The notes under the pieces are model-generated. The model was not told the DNA's origin, did no database searches, and was given only the letters and a program-made list of their open reading frames with translations. The position numbers and the translations under genes were made by a program. Shown here one piece after another: positions 23,112-30,856 of a DNA stretch of 32,064 bases (the first letter of the stretch is position 1; every line of letters begins with the position of its first letter). Source of the DNA: Rhodospirillaceae bacterium (GTDB lineage: Bacteria; Pseudomonadota; Alphaproteobacteria; Thalassobaculales; Thalassobaculaceae); the NCBI GenBank assembly GCA_018699735.1, contig JABIRP010000127.1, forward strand, positions 1-32,064. The letters are read 5' to 3'.

Positions 23112-24065
23112 ATGCCTGACCTTCGTATGAAGATCCTGGCCTGTAATTCCAACAGGCCACTTGCCGAGGCAATCTCGGCATACCTCAATCTCCCCCTGAC
23201 CAATGCCGACATCAGACGCTTCTCTGATATGGAAGTGTTCGTCGAGATCCAGGAAAACATACGCGGCGAGGATGTCTTTGTCGTCCAGTCGACCTCCTAT
23301 CCCGCGAACGACCATATGATGGAACTGCTAGTGACATTGGATGCGCTAAAGCGTAGTTCGGCACGGCGGATAACTGCGGTAATTCCCTATTATGGCTACG
23401 CTCGCCAGGATCGGAAATCGGGACCACGCACACCAATTTCGGCCAAGCTGGTGGCGAACCTGATCACCACTGCCGGCGCTGACCGGGTCCTGACAATGGA
23501 TCTGCATGCAGGCCAAATTCAGGGGTTCTTCGATATACCCACTGACAATCTTTTTGCAGCGCCAGTGTTCCACAAGGATATCGTCGAGCGTTATGGCGAC
23601 GAGAAAGAACCGATCACCATTGTCTCACCGGACGTCGGCGGCGTGGTTCGCGCCCGCGCCCTCGCCCGTCGGCTTGATGCAGGGCTTGCCATCATCGACA
23701 AACGGCGCGAACGAGCCGGTGTATCGGAAGTGATGAACATCATTGGGGAAATTGACGGTCATCGATGCATTATGGTCGACGATATCGTGGATAGCGGCGG
23801 CACGCTTTGCAATGCCGCTGAGGCCTTGATGCAGGCTGGTGCGGTGTCGGTTGATGCTTACGTTACCCACGGTGTGCTTTCAGGTGGTGCGGTTGCGCGG
23901 GTGACCTCATCGCCGCTCAGTTCCTTGGTGACGACGGACTCGATCCAAGCCACCGAAGCGGTGCGGGTGGCCCATAACATCCGACAAATATCCGTCGCCC
24001 CCTTGTTTGGCGAAGCGCTGAGCCGCATCGCCGAGGAAAAATCGGTCTCCAGCTTGTTTAACTGA
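23112..24065 (+). CDS. prs: Ribose-phosphate pyrophosphokinase
   Basis: The 317-residue enzyme makes PRPP from ribose 5-phosphate and ATP for purine, pyrimidine, histidine and NAD synthesis. Motifs are in order: [20 protein letters not shown] near 36-55, [39 protein letters not shown], the catalytic flexible loop [14 protein letters not shown], and the PRPP loop [17 protein letters not shown]. Length is typical for class I enzymes, and it is cytoplasmic and hexameric by family. The ATG at 23112 is preferred; a second Met five residues later begins at the conserved MKILACN and is an alternative. A 116-base gap separates it from the lipoprotein, so it may have its own promoter. A hairpin terminator follows. 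Confidence 0.95.
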   Translation: MPDLRMKILACNSNRPLAEAISAYLNLPLTNADIRRFSDMEVFVEIQENIRGEDVFVVQSTSYPANDHMMELLVTLDALKRSSARRITAVIPYYGYARQDRKSGPRTPISAKLVANLITTAGADRVLTMDLHAGQIQGFFDIPTDNLFAAPVFHKDIVERYGDEKEPITIVSPDVGGVVRARALARRLDAGLAIIDKRRERAGVSEVMNIIGEIDGHRCIMVDDIVDSGGTLCNAAEALMQAGAVSVDAYVTHGVLSGGAVARVTSSPLSSLVTTDSIQATEAVRVAHNIRQISVAPLFGEALSRIAEEKSVSSLFN

Positions 24066-24137
24066 CCAAGCATAAGGGATCGCCACGCCGCGAAAACACT
24101 GGCGTTTAAATACATTTGCGATTAAATACGGCGCCTT

Positions 24138-24172
24138 CGCCCAACCGTGTGAGCGGTTTGGGCGGTTTGTTG
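24138..24172 (+). terminator. Rho-independent terminator-like hairpin after prs
   Basis: CGCCCAACCG at 24138-24147 pairs with CGGTTTGGGCG at 24154-24164, with a one-base bulge and a six-base loop (TGTGAG), giving about ten base pairs. The following bases GTTTGTTGTG are T-rich but not a pure U-run. It lies 73 bases after the prs stop and 90 bases before rplY, so it probably ends prs transcription and leaves rplY with its own promoter. A leader attenuator for rplY is less likely but possible. Confidence 0.65.
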
Positions 24173-24261
24173 TGACCGACACCCCTGGAGGTCTCGCGAC
24201 AAGCCATCCATGGATGCGGCCATTAAGGCCACGTTCGACACCGAGTTTCTAGGAGACAGAC

Positions 24262-24942
24262 ATGTCCGATACGACAGTAATCAGCGCCGAGCCGCGCGAC
24301 CGGGTTGGTAAGGGGTCCGCCCGCGCCGCACGCCGAGAGGGCCTGATCCCCGCCGTTGTCTACGGCAACAAGAAAGATCCGCAACCGATCACCGTGAACG
24401 AGCGTGTCTTGATGCGCCTGATCCACACCCCTGGTTTCTTTGCCACATTGTTCGATGTCGAGATCGGTGGTGAGACGACCCGGACCCTGCCCCGCGACGT
24501 CCAGTTCCACCCGGTGACTGATCGCCCGGAACATATCGACTTCCTGCGGGTTAGCGCCACGACGGCAATCACCGTCGCGGTTCCGGTCGAATTCCTGAAC
24601 GAGGAAGAGTGCCCGGGCCTGCGTCAGGGCGGCGTACTGAATGTCGTGCGTTACGAGATCGAGGTCAGTTGTACTCCAGACAAGATCCCGAGCTCTCTGC
24701 AGATCGATCTTGCCACGGCAGAGGTCGGCGACTCGATCCATATCAGCGCCATCACCCTGCCGGACGGTGTCACACCGACCATCACCGACCGTGACTTCAC
24801 CGTTGTCACAATCGCGGCTCCGACCGTGGTTCAGGACGAGGCAGCCGAAGCCGCGGCCGAAGCAGCCGAGGGCGAAGAAGGCTTTGCGCCAGAGGATGGC
24901 GAGGAAGCAGCGGGCGAAGAGGGCGGCGAGAGCGAGGAGTAA
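24262..24942 (+). CDS. rplY: 50S ribosomal protein L25 / general stress protein Ctc
   Basis: The 226-residue protein is the long two-domain L25 (Ctc/TL5) form, which binds 5S rRNA. Residues 1-95 are the RNA-binding L25 domain (RDRVGKGSARAARREGLIPA, then VVYGNKKDPQPITVNE, RDVQFHPVTDRPEHIDF). Residues 100-185 are the beta-rich TL5 domain (EFLNEEECPGLRQGGVLNVV). Residues 190-226 are an Ala/Glu/Gly-rich acidic tail common in alphaproteobacteria. AGGAGA six bases before the ATG is an excellent ribosome site. Two TTAAATAC repeats (24106-24113 and 24122-24129) lie before the terminator upstream. The pth gene follows by 45 bases, so rplY, pth and ychF probably form one unit. Confidence 0.95.
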   Translation: MSDTTVISAEPRDRVGKGSARAARREGLIPAVVYGNKKDPQPITVNERVLMRLIHTPGFFATLFDVEIGGETTRTLPRDVQFHPVTDRPEHIDFLRVSATTAITVAVPVEFLNEEECPGLRQGGVLNVVRYEIEVSCTPDKIPSSLQIDLATAEVGDSIHISAITLPDGVTPTITDRDFTVVTIAAPTVVQDEAAEAAAEAAEGEEGFAPEDGEEAAGEEGGESEE

Positions 24943-24987
24943 TCCTCGCTCACCACCTTATTTCGCCGATCCAAGAGGTACGGTTCG

Positions 24988-25632
24988 ATGCTGTTGTTGG
25001 TCGGCCTGGGAAACCCGGGTCCGAAATACGAGCGCACGCGCCACAACATCGGTTTCATGGTGGCCGACGAGATCGTCGCCAGCTATGGCCTCGGCCCGTA
25101 CCGATCGCGATTTCAGGGTTTGGTTTCAGAAGGCACCATCGCCGGCGAAAAGGTGATGGTGCTGAAACCACTCACCTATATGAATGAATCCGGTCGCGCG
25201 GTCGGTGAGGCTCTCCGGTTCTATAAGCTCACGCCTGAGCAGATTATCGTCATCTATGACGAAATTGATCTGAAGGGCGGCAAGACGCGCGTTAAACGTG
25301 GCGGTGGGGCTGGTGGCCACAATGGCATCCGAAGCATCGACGCGCATATCGGCAAGGACTACTGGCGGGTACGTCTGGGTGTCGGGCACCCGGGGGACAA
25401 GGCCGAGGTCAAGAACCACGTCCTGCAGGAGTTTGCCAAGGCGGAGCGCGAGGGTTGGGTCGCTAAACTGGTGCCCGCCGTAGCCGATGAGATCGATCTG
25501 ATGATCAAGGGCGATGACAAAGGCTTCATGAGCCGGGTCGCGAATGCTGTGTTTCCGCCACCGCCAAAACCTCCCGCTCCGAAACCATCTGCGGATGCGG
25601 GGCCCCCTCCAGAGAACGAAAGCGACGGCTGA
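24988..25632 (+). CDS. pth: Peptidyl-tRNA hydrolase
   Basis: This 214-residue enzyme cleaves peptidyl-tRNA released from stalled ribosomes. The N-terminal VGLGNPGPKYERTRHNIGFM carries the Asn and the catalytic His (in RHNIG). Then come KPLTYMNESGRAVGEALRFY, VIYDEIDLKGGKTRVKRGGG and GGHNGIRSIDAHIGKDYWRV. All key residues are present. About 25 C-terminal residues are a proline-rich tail (PPPPKPPAPKPSADAG) beyond the usual fold, frequent in alphaproteobacteria. AGAGG about nine bases before the ATG is the ribosome site. Its TGA lies three bases before the ychF start, so the two are cotranscribed, as in many bacteria. Confidence 0.95.
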   Translation: MLLLVGLGNPGPKYERTRHNIGFMVADEIVASYGLGPYRSRFQGLVSEGTIAGEKVMVLKPLTYMNESGRAVGEALRFYKLTPEQIIVIYDEIDLKGGKTRVKRGGGAGGHNGIRSIDAHIGKDYWRVRLGVGHPGDKAEVKNHVLQEFAKAEREGWVAKLVPAVADEIDLMIKGDDKGFMSRVANAVFPPPPKPPAPKPSADAGPPPENESDG

Positions 25633-25635
25633 GCC

Positions 25636-26739
25636 ATGGGCTTCAATTGTGGAATTGTTGGATTGCCGAATGTCGGCAAATCAACCCTGTTCAATGCCCT
25701 CACCTCCACGGCAGCAGCCGAGGCAGCGAATTATCCATTCTGCACGATAGAGCCAAATACGGGGCGCGTTGGGGTCCCCGACTCGCGCTTGGACGATTTG
25801 GCCAGACTGGCAAAATCCGCCAAAATTATTCCGACCCAACTTGAGTTCGTTGATATTGCAGGTCTGGTGCGCGGCGCCTCCAAGGGCGAAGGTCTGGGCA
25901 ACCAATTCCTTGGCAACATCCGGCAGGTTGACGCCATCATTCACGTGCTGCGTTGTTTCGCATCCGACGACATCACCCATGTCGAAGGCAGCGTCGACCC
26001 GGTCCGCGATGCAGAGATCATCGAAACCGAACTGATGTTATCGGATCTGGAAAGCCTGGAACGTCGGATCGAACCGCTAGCCAAACGGGCCAAAGGTAAT
26101 GACAAAGAGGCCAAGATCGAAGTCGCGGTGATGGAAAAAGCGCTCGCGGTTTTACGGGACGGAAAACCGGCCCGCACGATCAGCGACTGGTCACGCGAGG
26201 ACATGCCCTATGTACAACGCATGCAGCTCTTAACCAGCAAGCCGATATTGTTTGTGTGCAACGTCGATGAAGAAAGCGCCGCCGCAGGTAACGAACACAC
26301 AGCCTCGGTTGAAGCCATGGCCGCCGCGATCGGTGCGGGAGTTGTTACTATATCGGCTGCGATTGAGGCTGAAATTGCTCAGCTGGCAACCGATGAAGAG
26401 AAGGCGGAATTTCTTGAGACACTCGGGCTCGATGAAGCCGGTCTGGCGAAGCTGATCCCAGCCGGATACCAGTTGCTGGATCTCATCACCTTTTTCACGG
26501 CCGGACCCAAGGAAGCGCGGGCCTGGACCGTGCGTCGGGGCGCGAAGGCCCCTGAAGCAGCCGGTGTCATCCATACAGATTTCGAGCGCGGGTTTATTCG
26601 AGCTGAAACCATTTCCTATGACGATTTTGTCGCCTGCGACGGTGAGCAAGGCGCCAAGGATGCCGGCAAAATGCGGGTCGAGGGTGGCGAATACGTCGCG
26701 CATGACGGTGATGTGTTCCATTTCCGCTTTAACGTCTGA
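25636..26739 (+). CDS. ychF: Ribosome-binding ATPase YchF
   Basis: A 367-residue Obg-family P-loop protein that prefers ATP. The P-loop [14 protein letters not shown] lies at about 8-21, followed by the switch region [14 protein letters not shown] and the G3 motif [20 protein letters not shown]. The fourth nucleotide motif reads NVDEES in place of NKxD, as expected for ATP use. The C-terminal TGS-type domain ends with [20 protein letters not shown], a family hallmark. YchF binds ribosomes and is linked to oxidative stress control. Length is normal. It is three bases downstream of pth. A 140-base gap follows before the lyase gene. Confidence 0.95.
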   Translation: MGFNCGIVGLPNVGKSTLFNALTSTAAAEAANYPFCTIEPNTGRVGVPDSRLDDLARLAKSAKIIPTQLEFVDIAGLVRGASKGEGLGNQFLGNIRQVDAIIHVLRCFASDDITHVEGSVDPVRDAEIIETELMLSDLESLERRIEPLAKRAKGNDKEAKIEVAVMEKALAVLRDGKPARTISDWSREDMPYVQRMQLLTSKPILFVCNVDEESAAAGNEHTASVEAMAAAIGAGVVTISAAIEAEIAQLATDEEKAEFLETLGLDEAGLAKLIPAGYQLLDLITFFTAGPKEARAWTVRRGAKAPEAAGVIHTDFERGFIRAETISYDDFVACDGEQGAKDAGKMRVEGGEYVAHDGDVFHFRFNV

Positions 26740-26879
26740 GCTGGGCGAACCAACGCTGACCGAAATTTGGATCGGTGCCATCGGGCGAAATGGAGACTAT
26801 TCTGGTTGTCTGGAGTGTTTGAATAGGCAGCAATACGCCTGCCTGCTTCACTCAATCGACATGAGAGGTCTCGACGATC

Positions 26880-28067
26880 ATGAACCAGGCCAAGCACTCT
26901 AATTACGCGCGCGAGACGCTCGTCACTTTGCTGGGTCGGAACCCAGAAATGCATGCTGGGTCCGTCAGTCCGCCGGTTGAAAGAACCTCGACACGCGTGT
27001 TTTCAACTTTGGCTGAATTGGAAAAGGCGCACTCGACGGGAAAACTTAGCGATTTCCTAGGCTCAACCACACCTGAGTGGCTCGAAGAAGCGGTCGCGGA
27101 ACTGGAAGGCGGCGACAGCCAGGTGATTGCCTCGGGTACGGGCATGGCCTCGCTCGCGATCGTCTTTTTGTCCGTCCTGGAAGCTGGAGATCACGTCCTT
27201 GTCCCTGATTCGGTGTTTTGGCCGACGAGAAAGGTCGTGGACGGCCTCATGCGGCGGCTTGGTATTGAAGCGAACTACTACGACCCGATGGCCGGGGCGG
27301 CAATAGAAGACGAATTTCGCGCCAACACAAAACTGGTCTTGACCGAGTCTCCAGGCTCCAACACGTTCGAGGTGCAAGATATTCCCGCGATCACCGAGGC
27401 AGCACACGCAGCCGGAGCCTTAGTTGCGACCGACAATAGCTGGGCGACTCCGCTCCTGTTTCGCCCACTTGAACATGGTGTCGATTTTTCCATGTGCGCG
27501 GTGACCAAATATCTTGTCGGGCATTCCGATGTGTTGATGGGAACCGTGGCCACAAGACCCGAGCATATCCAGCGCCTTCGCGAAACCGCGAACCAATTGG
27601 GCAATAGCTGCGCGCCGGATGATGCCTTTATGGCTCTGCGGGGACTGCGGACCTTGGCGATCCGAATGCGGCACTTTGAAGAGGCCGGATTGCGCATAGC
27701 GAAGTGGTTAGACAAGCGCCCAGAGGTTAAGAGAGTTTTGCATCCGGCTTTGCCGTCCTGCCCAGGGCATGAAATCTGGAAGCGGGATTTCGATGGTAGC
27801 TCCGGGCTGTTCTCGATTGTCGTGGAGAAGCTTAGCCGCGCGCAGCTGGAGCGCTTTCTGGAGAGCCTGCAGCTGTTCAAGCTCGGCTACAGTTGGGGCG
27901 GCTTTGAGAGTTTGATTCTGCCCGTCTACCCGCAAAACGAACGATCAGTCACGCACTGGAAAGACGATGGCACGGTCATCCGTGTCAATGTCGGGCTGGA
28001 AAACCCAGACGACCTGGAAGCCGATCTGGACAGTGCTTTTAGACGTTTACAAGAACAAAAAAGATGA
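26880..28067 (+). CDS. metC: Cystathionine beta-lyase (PLP enzyme)
   Basis: This 395-residue enzyme of the Cys/Met metabolism PLP family probably turns cystathionine into homocysteine, pyruvate and ammonia in methionine synthesis. The cofactor Lys is K210 in CAVTKYLVGHSDVLMG, and the Asp pairing with the pyridine nitrogen is D185 (TDNSWATP). ASGTGMASLAIV at 84-95 contacts the phosphate. TESPGSNTFEVQD at about 155-167 resembles E. coli MetC more than MetB or CGS enzymes. The C-terminal SWGGFESL and IRVNVGLENPDDLEADL are typical. GAGAGG lies about 11 bases before the ATG. The gene converges with the adenylate cyclase gene; no terminator hairpin is visible in the 31-base gap. Confidence 0.88.
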   Translation: MNQAKHSNYARETLVTLLGRNPEMHAGSVSPPVERTSTRVFSTLAELEKAHSTGKLSDFLGSTTPEWLEEAVAELEGGDSQVIASGTGMASLAIVFLSVLEAGDHVLVPDSVFWPTRKVVDGLMRRLGIEANYYDPMAGAAIEDEFRANTKLVLTESPGSNTFEVQDIPAITEAAHAAGALVATDNSWATPLLFRPLEHGVDFSMCAVTKYLVGHSDVLMGTVATRPEHIQRLRETANQLGNSCAPDDAFMALRGLRTLAIRMRHFEEAGLRIAKWLDKRPEVKRVLHPALPSCPGHEIWKRDFDGSSGLFSIVVEKLSRAQLERFLESLQLFKLGYSWGGFESLILPVYPQNERSVTHWKDDGTVIRVNVGLENPDDLEADLDSAFRRLQEQKR

Positions 28068-28098
28068 AAAATCAATTTGTTATGAAGAAATCCTAAAG

Positions 28099-29862
28099 TC
28101 AGTCGAGAAGGTCGGCGCTTTCCAATCCGCCGAAAAATCGATCGAACCAGGTGGGGACCGTGTATGGCAGCGTCTCTCGCAGTAACTGAGGGTCAAAATC
28201 AGGGTTGATGTCCAGCATGTCCTGCCAAGTCTGTTTTGCCTCATCAATACGTCCCGTCGCACCGTAGAGTGCCGCCAGATAAGCGCGGGACGTGTCTGAT
28301 CTCGGATTGCGTATCAGCCGCCGACGGAGATTCTCTTCGGCTTCAGCATCTCGCCCCAAGGCGAATTGCGCACGTCCCAAAAGGCTCAACGCCATATCGA
28401 AAAGCGGATCATGCCTATAGGCAATTTGGAACCGATCAACCGCACTATCGTGATCACCCCGGAAGTCCAGGATTTGGCCAAGCGACGACCAGCCCCTGGC
28501 GGAATTCGGATCAATCTCGACACAGCGTTTGGCGTTGATTTCAGCTTCATCCAGGTCTCTATGCCACATTTGACAATGAGCCAGGGCGGCAAAAGCCTCT
28601 GGATTGTTGCTGTCCAACTCGGTTGCCTTCTCGGCATACCCCATGGCTTCGGCTAATGAGCCTTCATGCCAATCATTCCAGCGATTGAGATAGTTTGCGT
28701 TATGGATCAAGGCGAGAAACGGGAATGCCAGGGACATGTCGGGATCGATTTCGATCGCCTTTTCCATCATCCGCCGGCCTTCGGCCATGGAGTCTTCAGT
28801 GATCTGAAGCATGCAGTTCCGGCCCCGGAAATAATAATCGTAGGCTTCCGGATCGACTTTGTTCAGATGTTCCCGCCGACCCTCTTCGGACGCGGTTAGT
28901 TTAATTTTTAGGGCGTCGACGATTTCACGCGTGACTTCGTCCTGGACGGAAAAAATATCTTCCAGGTCGCGGTCATATCGGTCAGCCCAAATATGACTGC
29001 CATCGCTACCCTTGATTAGCTGAGCGTTGATCCGAACCCGATTGCCCGCCCGTCGAACGCTTCCTTCCAGAACATAAGCCACCCCGAGTTCTCGGCTGAC
29101 CTGTCGGATGTCCGGGCTCTTACCCTTGTAGGCAAATGATGAGTTTCTGGCGATGACGAAGAGGCCCGAAACCTTGGAAACATCGGTGATGATGTCTTCG
29201 GTCATGCCATCGGCGAAATACTCCTGTTCCTGATCGCCCGACATGTTGTTAAACGGCAAAACCGCGATAGAGGGTTTGTCGGGCAAAGCCAGGGGAATGT
29301 CGCCCGCAGATGCAACTGCGGCAACTTCCACGGCCCCCCCCGGAGACCAGCGCCAGACATGGACCGGCCTCGCAATATTTTTTAGAGATTGCTCGCCAGT
29401 ATCATCGAATGCCGCAGTCAGTCGATCTTGTACATCTTCATGCACGCGTCGCGATATCGTTACACCACCCGGCTCGGCAATTTCCTGCAATCTGGCGGCA
29501 ATGTTGACGCCGTCGCCCAGGATATCTTCGCCATCGATGACGATGTCACCCAGGTTCACCCCGATGCGCAAGGTGATCTGCTTGTCTTGATCGACGCCTT
29601 CATTTCGCTCAGCCATACCGTGTTGCACATCGATGGCGCATTGTGTGGCGTCGACCACCGACGGAAACTCCAGCAGCAATCCATCGCCCATCGTCTTGAC
29701 GATGCGTCCACCATGTTCGGCGACTTTCGCATCAATCAACTCGTCACGATGGTTACGAAATGCGGAGATCGTGCCGGTCTCATCAATCCCAACGAGGCGC
29801 GAATAGCCGACGACATCAGCGGATACGATTGCGGCCAATCGCCGTTGTGTTTTCTCCGTCAT
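28099..29862 (-). CDS. Class III adenylate cyclase with TolB-like and TPR regions
   Basis: The 587-residue cytoplasmic protein has an N-terminal class III nucleotide cyclase domain with the needed residues: metal Asp D16 (SADVVGYSRL) and D60 (KTMGDGLLLEF), K56, D117 in ILGDGVNIAARL, N120 and R124. A TolB-N/FlgO-like segment follows from about 197 (PSIAVLPFNNMSGDQEQEYF), through EDIITDVSKVSGLFVIARNS and YVLEGSVRRAGNRVRINAQL. Helical TPR repeats fill 330-587. This layout is common in rhizobial and rhodospirillal cyclases. No membrane segment or sensor is seen, so signals are probably sensed through the TPR or TolB part. Product is cAMP, by family. Its start has only a weak ribosome site; the motif start at MTEKTQRRLAAI is convincing. 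Confidence 0.87.
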   Translation of the reverse strand: MTEKTQRRLAAIVSADVVGYSRLVGIDETGTISAFRNHRDELIDAKVAEHGGRIVKTMGDGLLLEFPSVVDATQCAIDVQHGMAERNEGVDQDKQITLRIGVNLGDIVIDGEDILGDGVNIAARLQEIAEPGGVTISRRVHEDVQDRLTAAFDDTGEQSLKNIARPVHVWRWSPGGAVEVAAVASAGDIPLALPDKPSIAVLPFNNMSGDQEQEYFADGMTEDIITDVSKVSGLFVIARNSSFAYKGKSPDIRQVSRELGVAYVLEGSVRRAGNRVRINAQLIKGSDGSHIWADRYDRDLEDIFSVQDEVTREIVDALKIKLTASEEGRREHLNKVDPEAYDYYFRGRNCMLQITEDSMAEGRRMMEKAIEIDPDMSLAFPFLALIHNANYLNRWNDWHEGSLAEAMGYAEKATELDSNNPEAFAALAHCQMWHRDLDEAEINAKRCVEIDPNSARGWSSLGQILDFRGDHDSAVDRFQIAYRHDPLFDMALSLLGRAQFALGRDAEAEENLRRRLIRNPRSDTSRAYLAALYGATGRIDEAKQTWQDMLDINPDFDPQLLRETLPYTVPTWFDRFFGGLESADLLD

Positions 29863-29990
29863 AATTGGAGTTTAACTAGGCATGATCGGGGAATCTATGA
29901 GTTGTTTCCCGGGTTGTGGATTGCGGCGGCTCTATTTGTTTAAAGTTTCGATGCCGGAATGTTTAATCGTCAGAGAAACCAAGAACCAAG

Positions 29991-30689
29991 TTACATCTCC
30001 AGCCAGTCCCGCAAAACCGTGCCGGTTTCCTCTGGAGACTCGAGCGCTGGCAAATGCCCACAATCCTCAAAAACCTTAAGCTCAGCGCCGGGGATCGCTT
30101 CCGCCATCTCCTGACTTAATTCAAGTGGAGTCAGGGCATCTTGGCGCCCGCAACCAACCAAAGTCGGGCAGTTTATCCCGGCGAGAATGTCCAGGCTGTC
30201 AGTTCGAGACAGGATTGCCTGCTGTTGATTAACGAAGCCGTCTCGCCCAAGCCGCGCTGCCATGTCGTAAATTGTTTGCACAACAGACTGGTCCTCCAAT
30301 TTATCGGCATGAACCAACATCGGGAGTAGACGCGGTGTCACCCCCTTGAACTTGCCCATGGCTGAAAGCTGGATAAGGCCACGCCGGCGGCGCGCAACTT
30401 CGGCTGTATCCATTCGTGCGGAGGTATCGAGTAAAGCGAGGCGCAGTACCCGCTCAGGCGCCTTCCGCATGATCTCGAGCGCCACATACCCGCCCATTGA
30501 CAACCCGGCCAAGGCAAACCGGTCTGGGGCCTCGGCCAGGATTGCATCTGCGATGTCGTCCATTCGGTCGAGTTTTGCGGTATCCGGCACCCATGCGTCT
30601 GCAATATCGGCCAAGTCATCGATTTGATAGAACCACAATGCTGCGTCGCAAAGCAGACCTGGAACGAGAATCAAAGGAGTACGCGACAT
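29991..30689 (-). CDS. Alpha/beta-fold hydrolase, substrate unknown
   Basis: A 232-residue alpha/beta hydrolase. LILVPGLLCDAALWF at 6-20 gives the oxyanion region. The nucleophile elbow is AGLSMGGYVALE (Ser64). The acid and histidine are D184 (CGRQDALTPLE) and H212 (EDCGHLPALESPE), completing the Ser-Asp-His triad. The helical cap region at about 95-165 is short to medium. Family members include esterases, lactonases and MhpC-like hydrolases; nothing here identifies the substrate. It is soluble with no signal peptide. The gene lies 128 bases after the start of the cyclase gene on the same strand, and divergent from the helicase. Confidence 0.85.
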   Translation of the reverse strand: MSRTPLILVPGLLCDAALWFYQIDDLADIADAWVPDTAKLDRMDDIADAILAEAPDRFALAGLSMGGYVALEIMRKAPERVLRLALLDTSARMDTAEVARRRRGLIQLSAMGKFKGVTPRLLPMLVHADKLEDQSVVQTIYDMAARLGRDGFVNQQQAILSRTDSLDILAGINCPTLVGCGRQDALTPLELSQEMAEAIPGAELKVFEDCGHLPALESPEETGTVLRDWLEM

Positions 30690-30766
30690 ATATTGATTAG
30701 CCCCTGCATGAGAAAGTCTTTGTATTTCGGGCGTCTTGGTCGTAAAAACCCAACGGGAGAAAAAGA

Positions 30767-30829
30767 ATGATTAAAGACTGTGCGCCTCCCCTCATATTAT
30801 CCCGGCACTCGCACCGCCGCTGCAACTGA
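30767..30829 (+). CDS. Candidate leader peptide (20 residues) upstream of the DEAD-box helicase
   Basis: A strong ribosome site GGGAGA at 30755-30760 lies six bases before the ATG at 30767. The ORF has 20 codons and ends TGA at 30827-30829, 27 bases before the helicase start. The peptide begins MIKDCAPPLIL and ends SRHSHRRCN, with an unusual concentration of His, Arg and Cys plus a Pro-Pro pair. The helicase itself has only a poor ribosome site and a TTG start, as expected if its expression depended on this leader. No family is known to me; a ribosome-arrest or attenuation leader is an inference. Confidence 0.5.
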   Translation: MIKDCAPPLILSRHSHRRCN

Positions 30830-30856
30830 TTTGCAAGAAAAGAAACGGACACTATT

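Noticed and set aside
24106-24129. Two TTAAATAC direct repeats 16 bases apart upstream of rplY
   Set aside because: Only two short AT-rich copies; not enough to call an operator.
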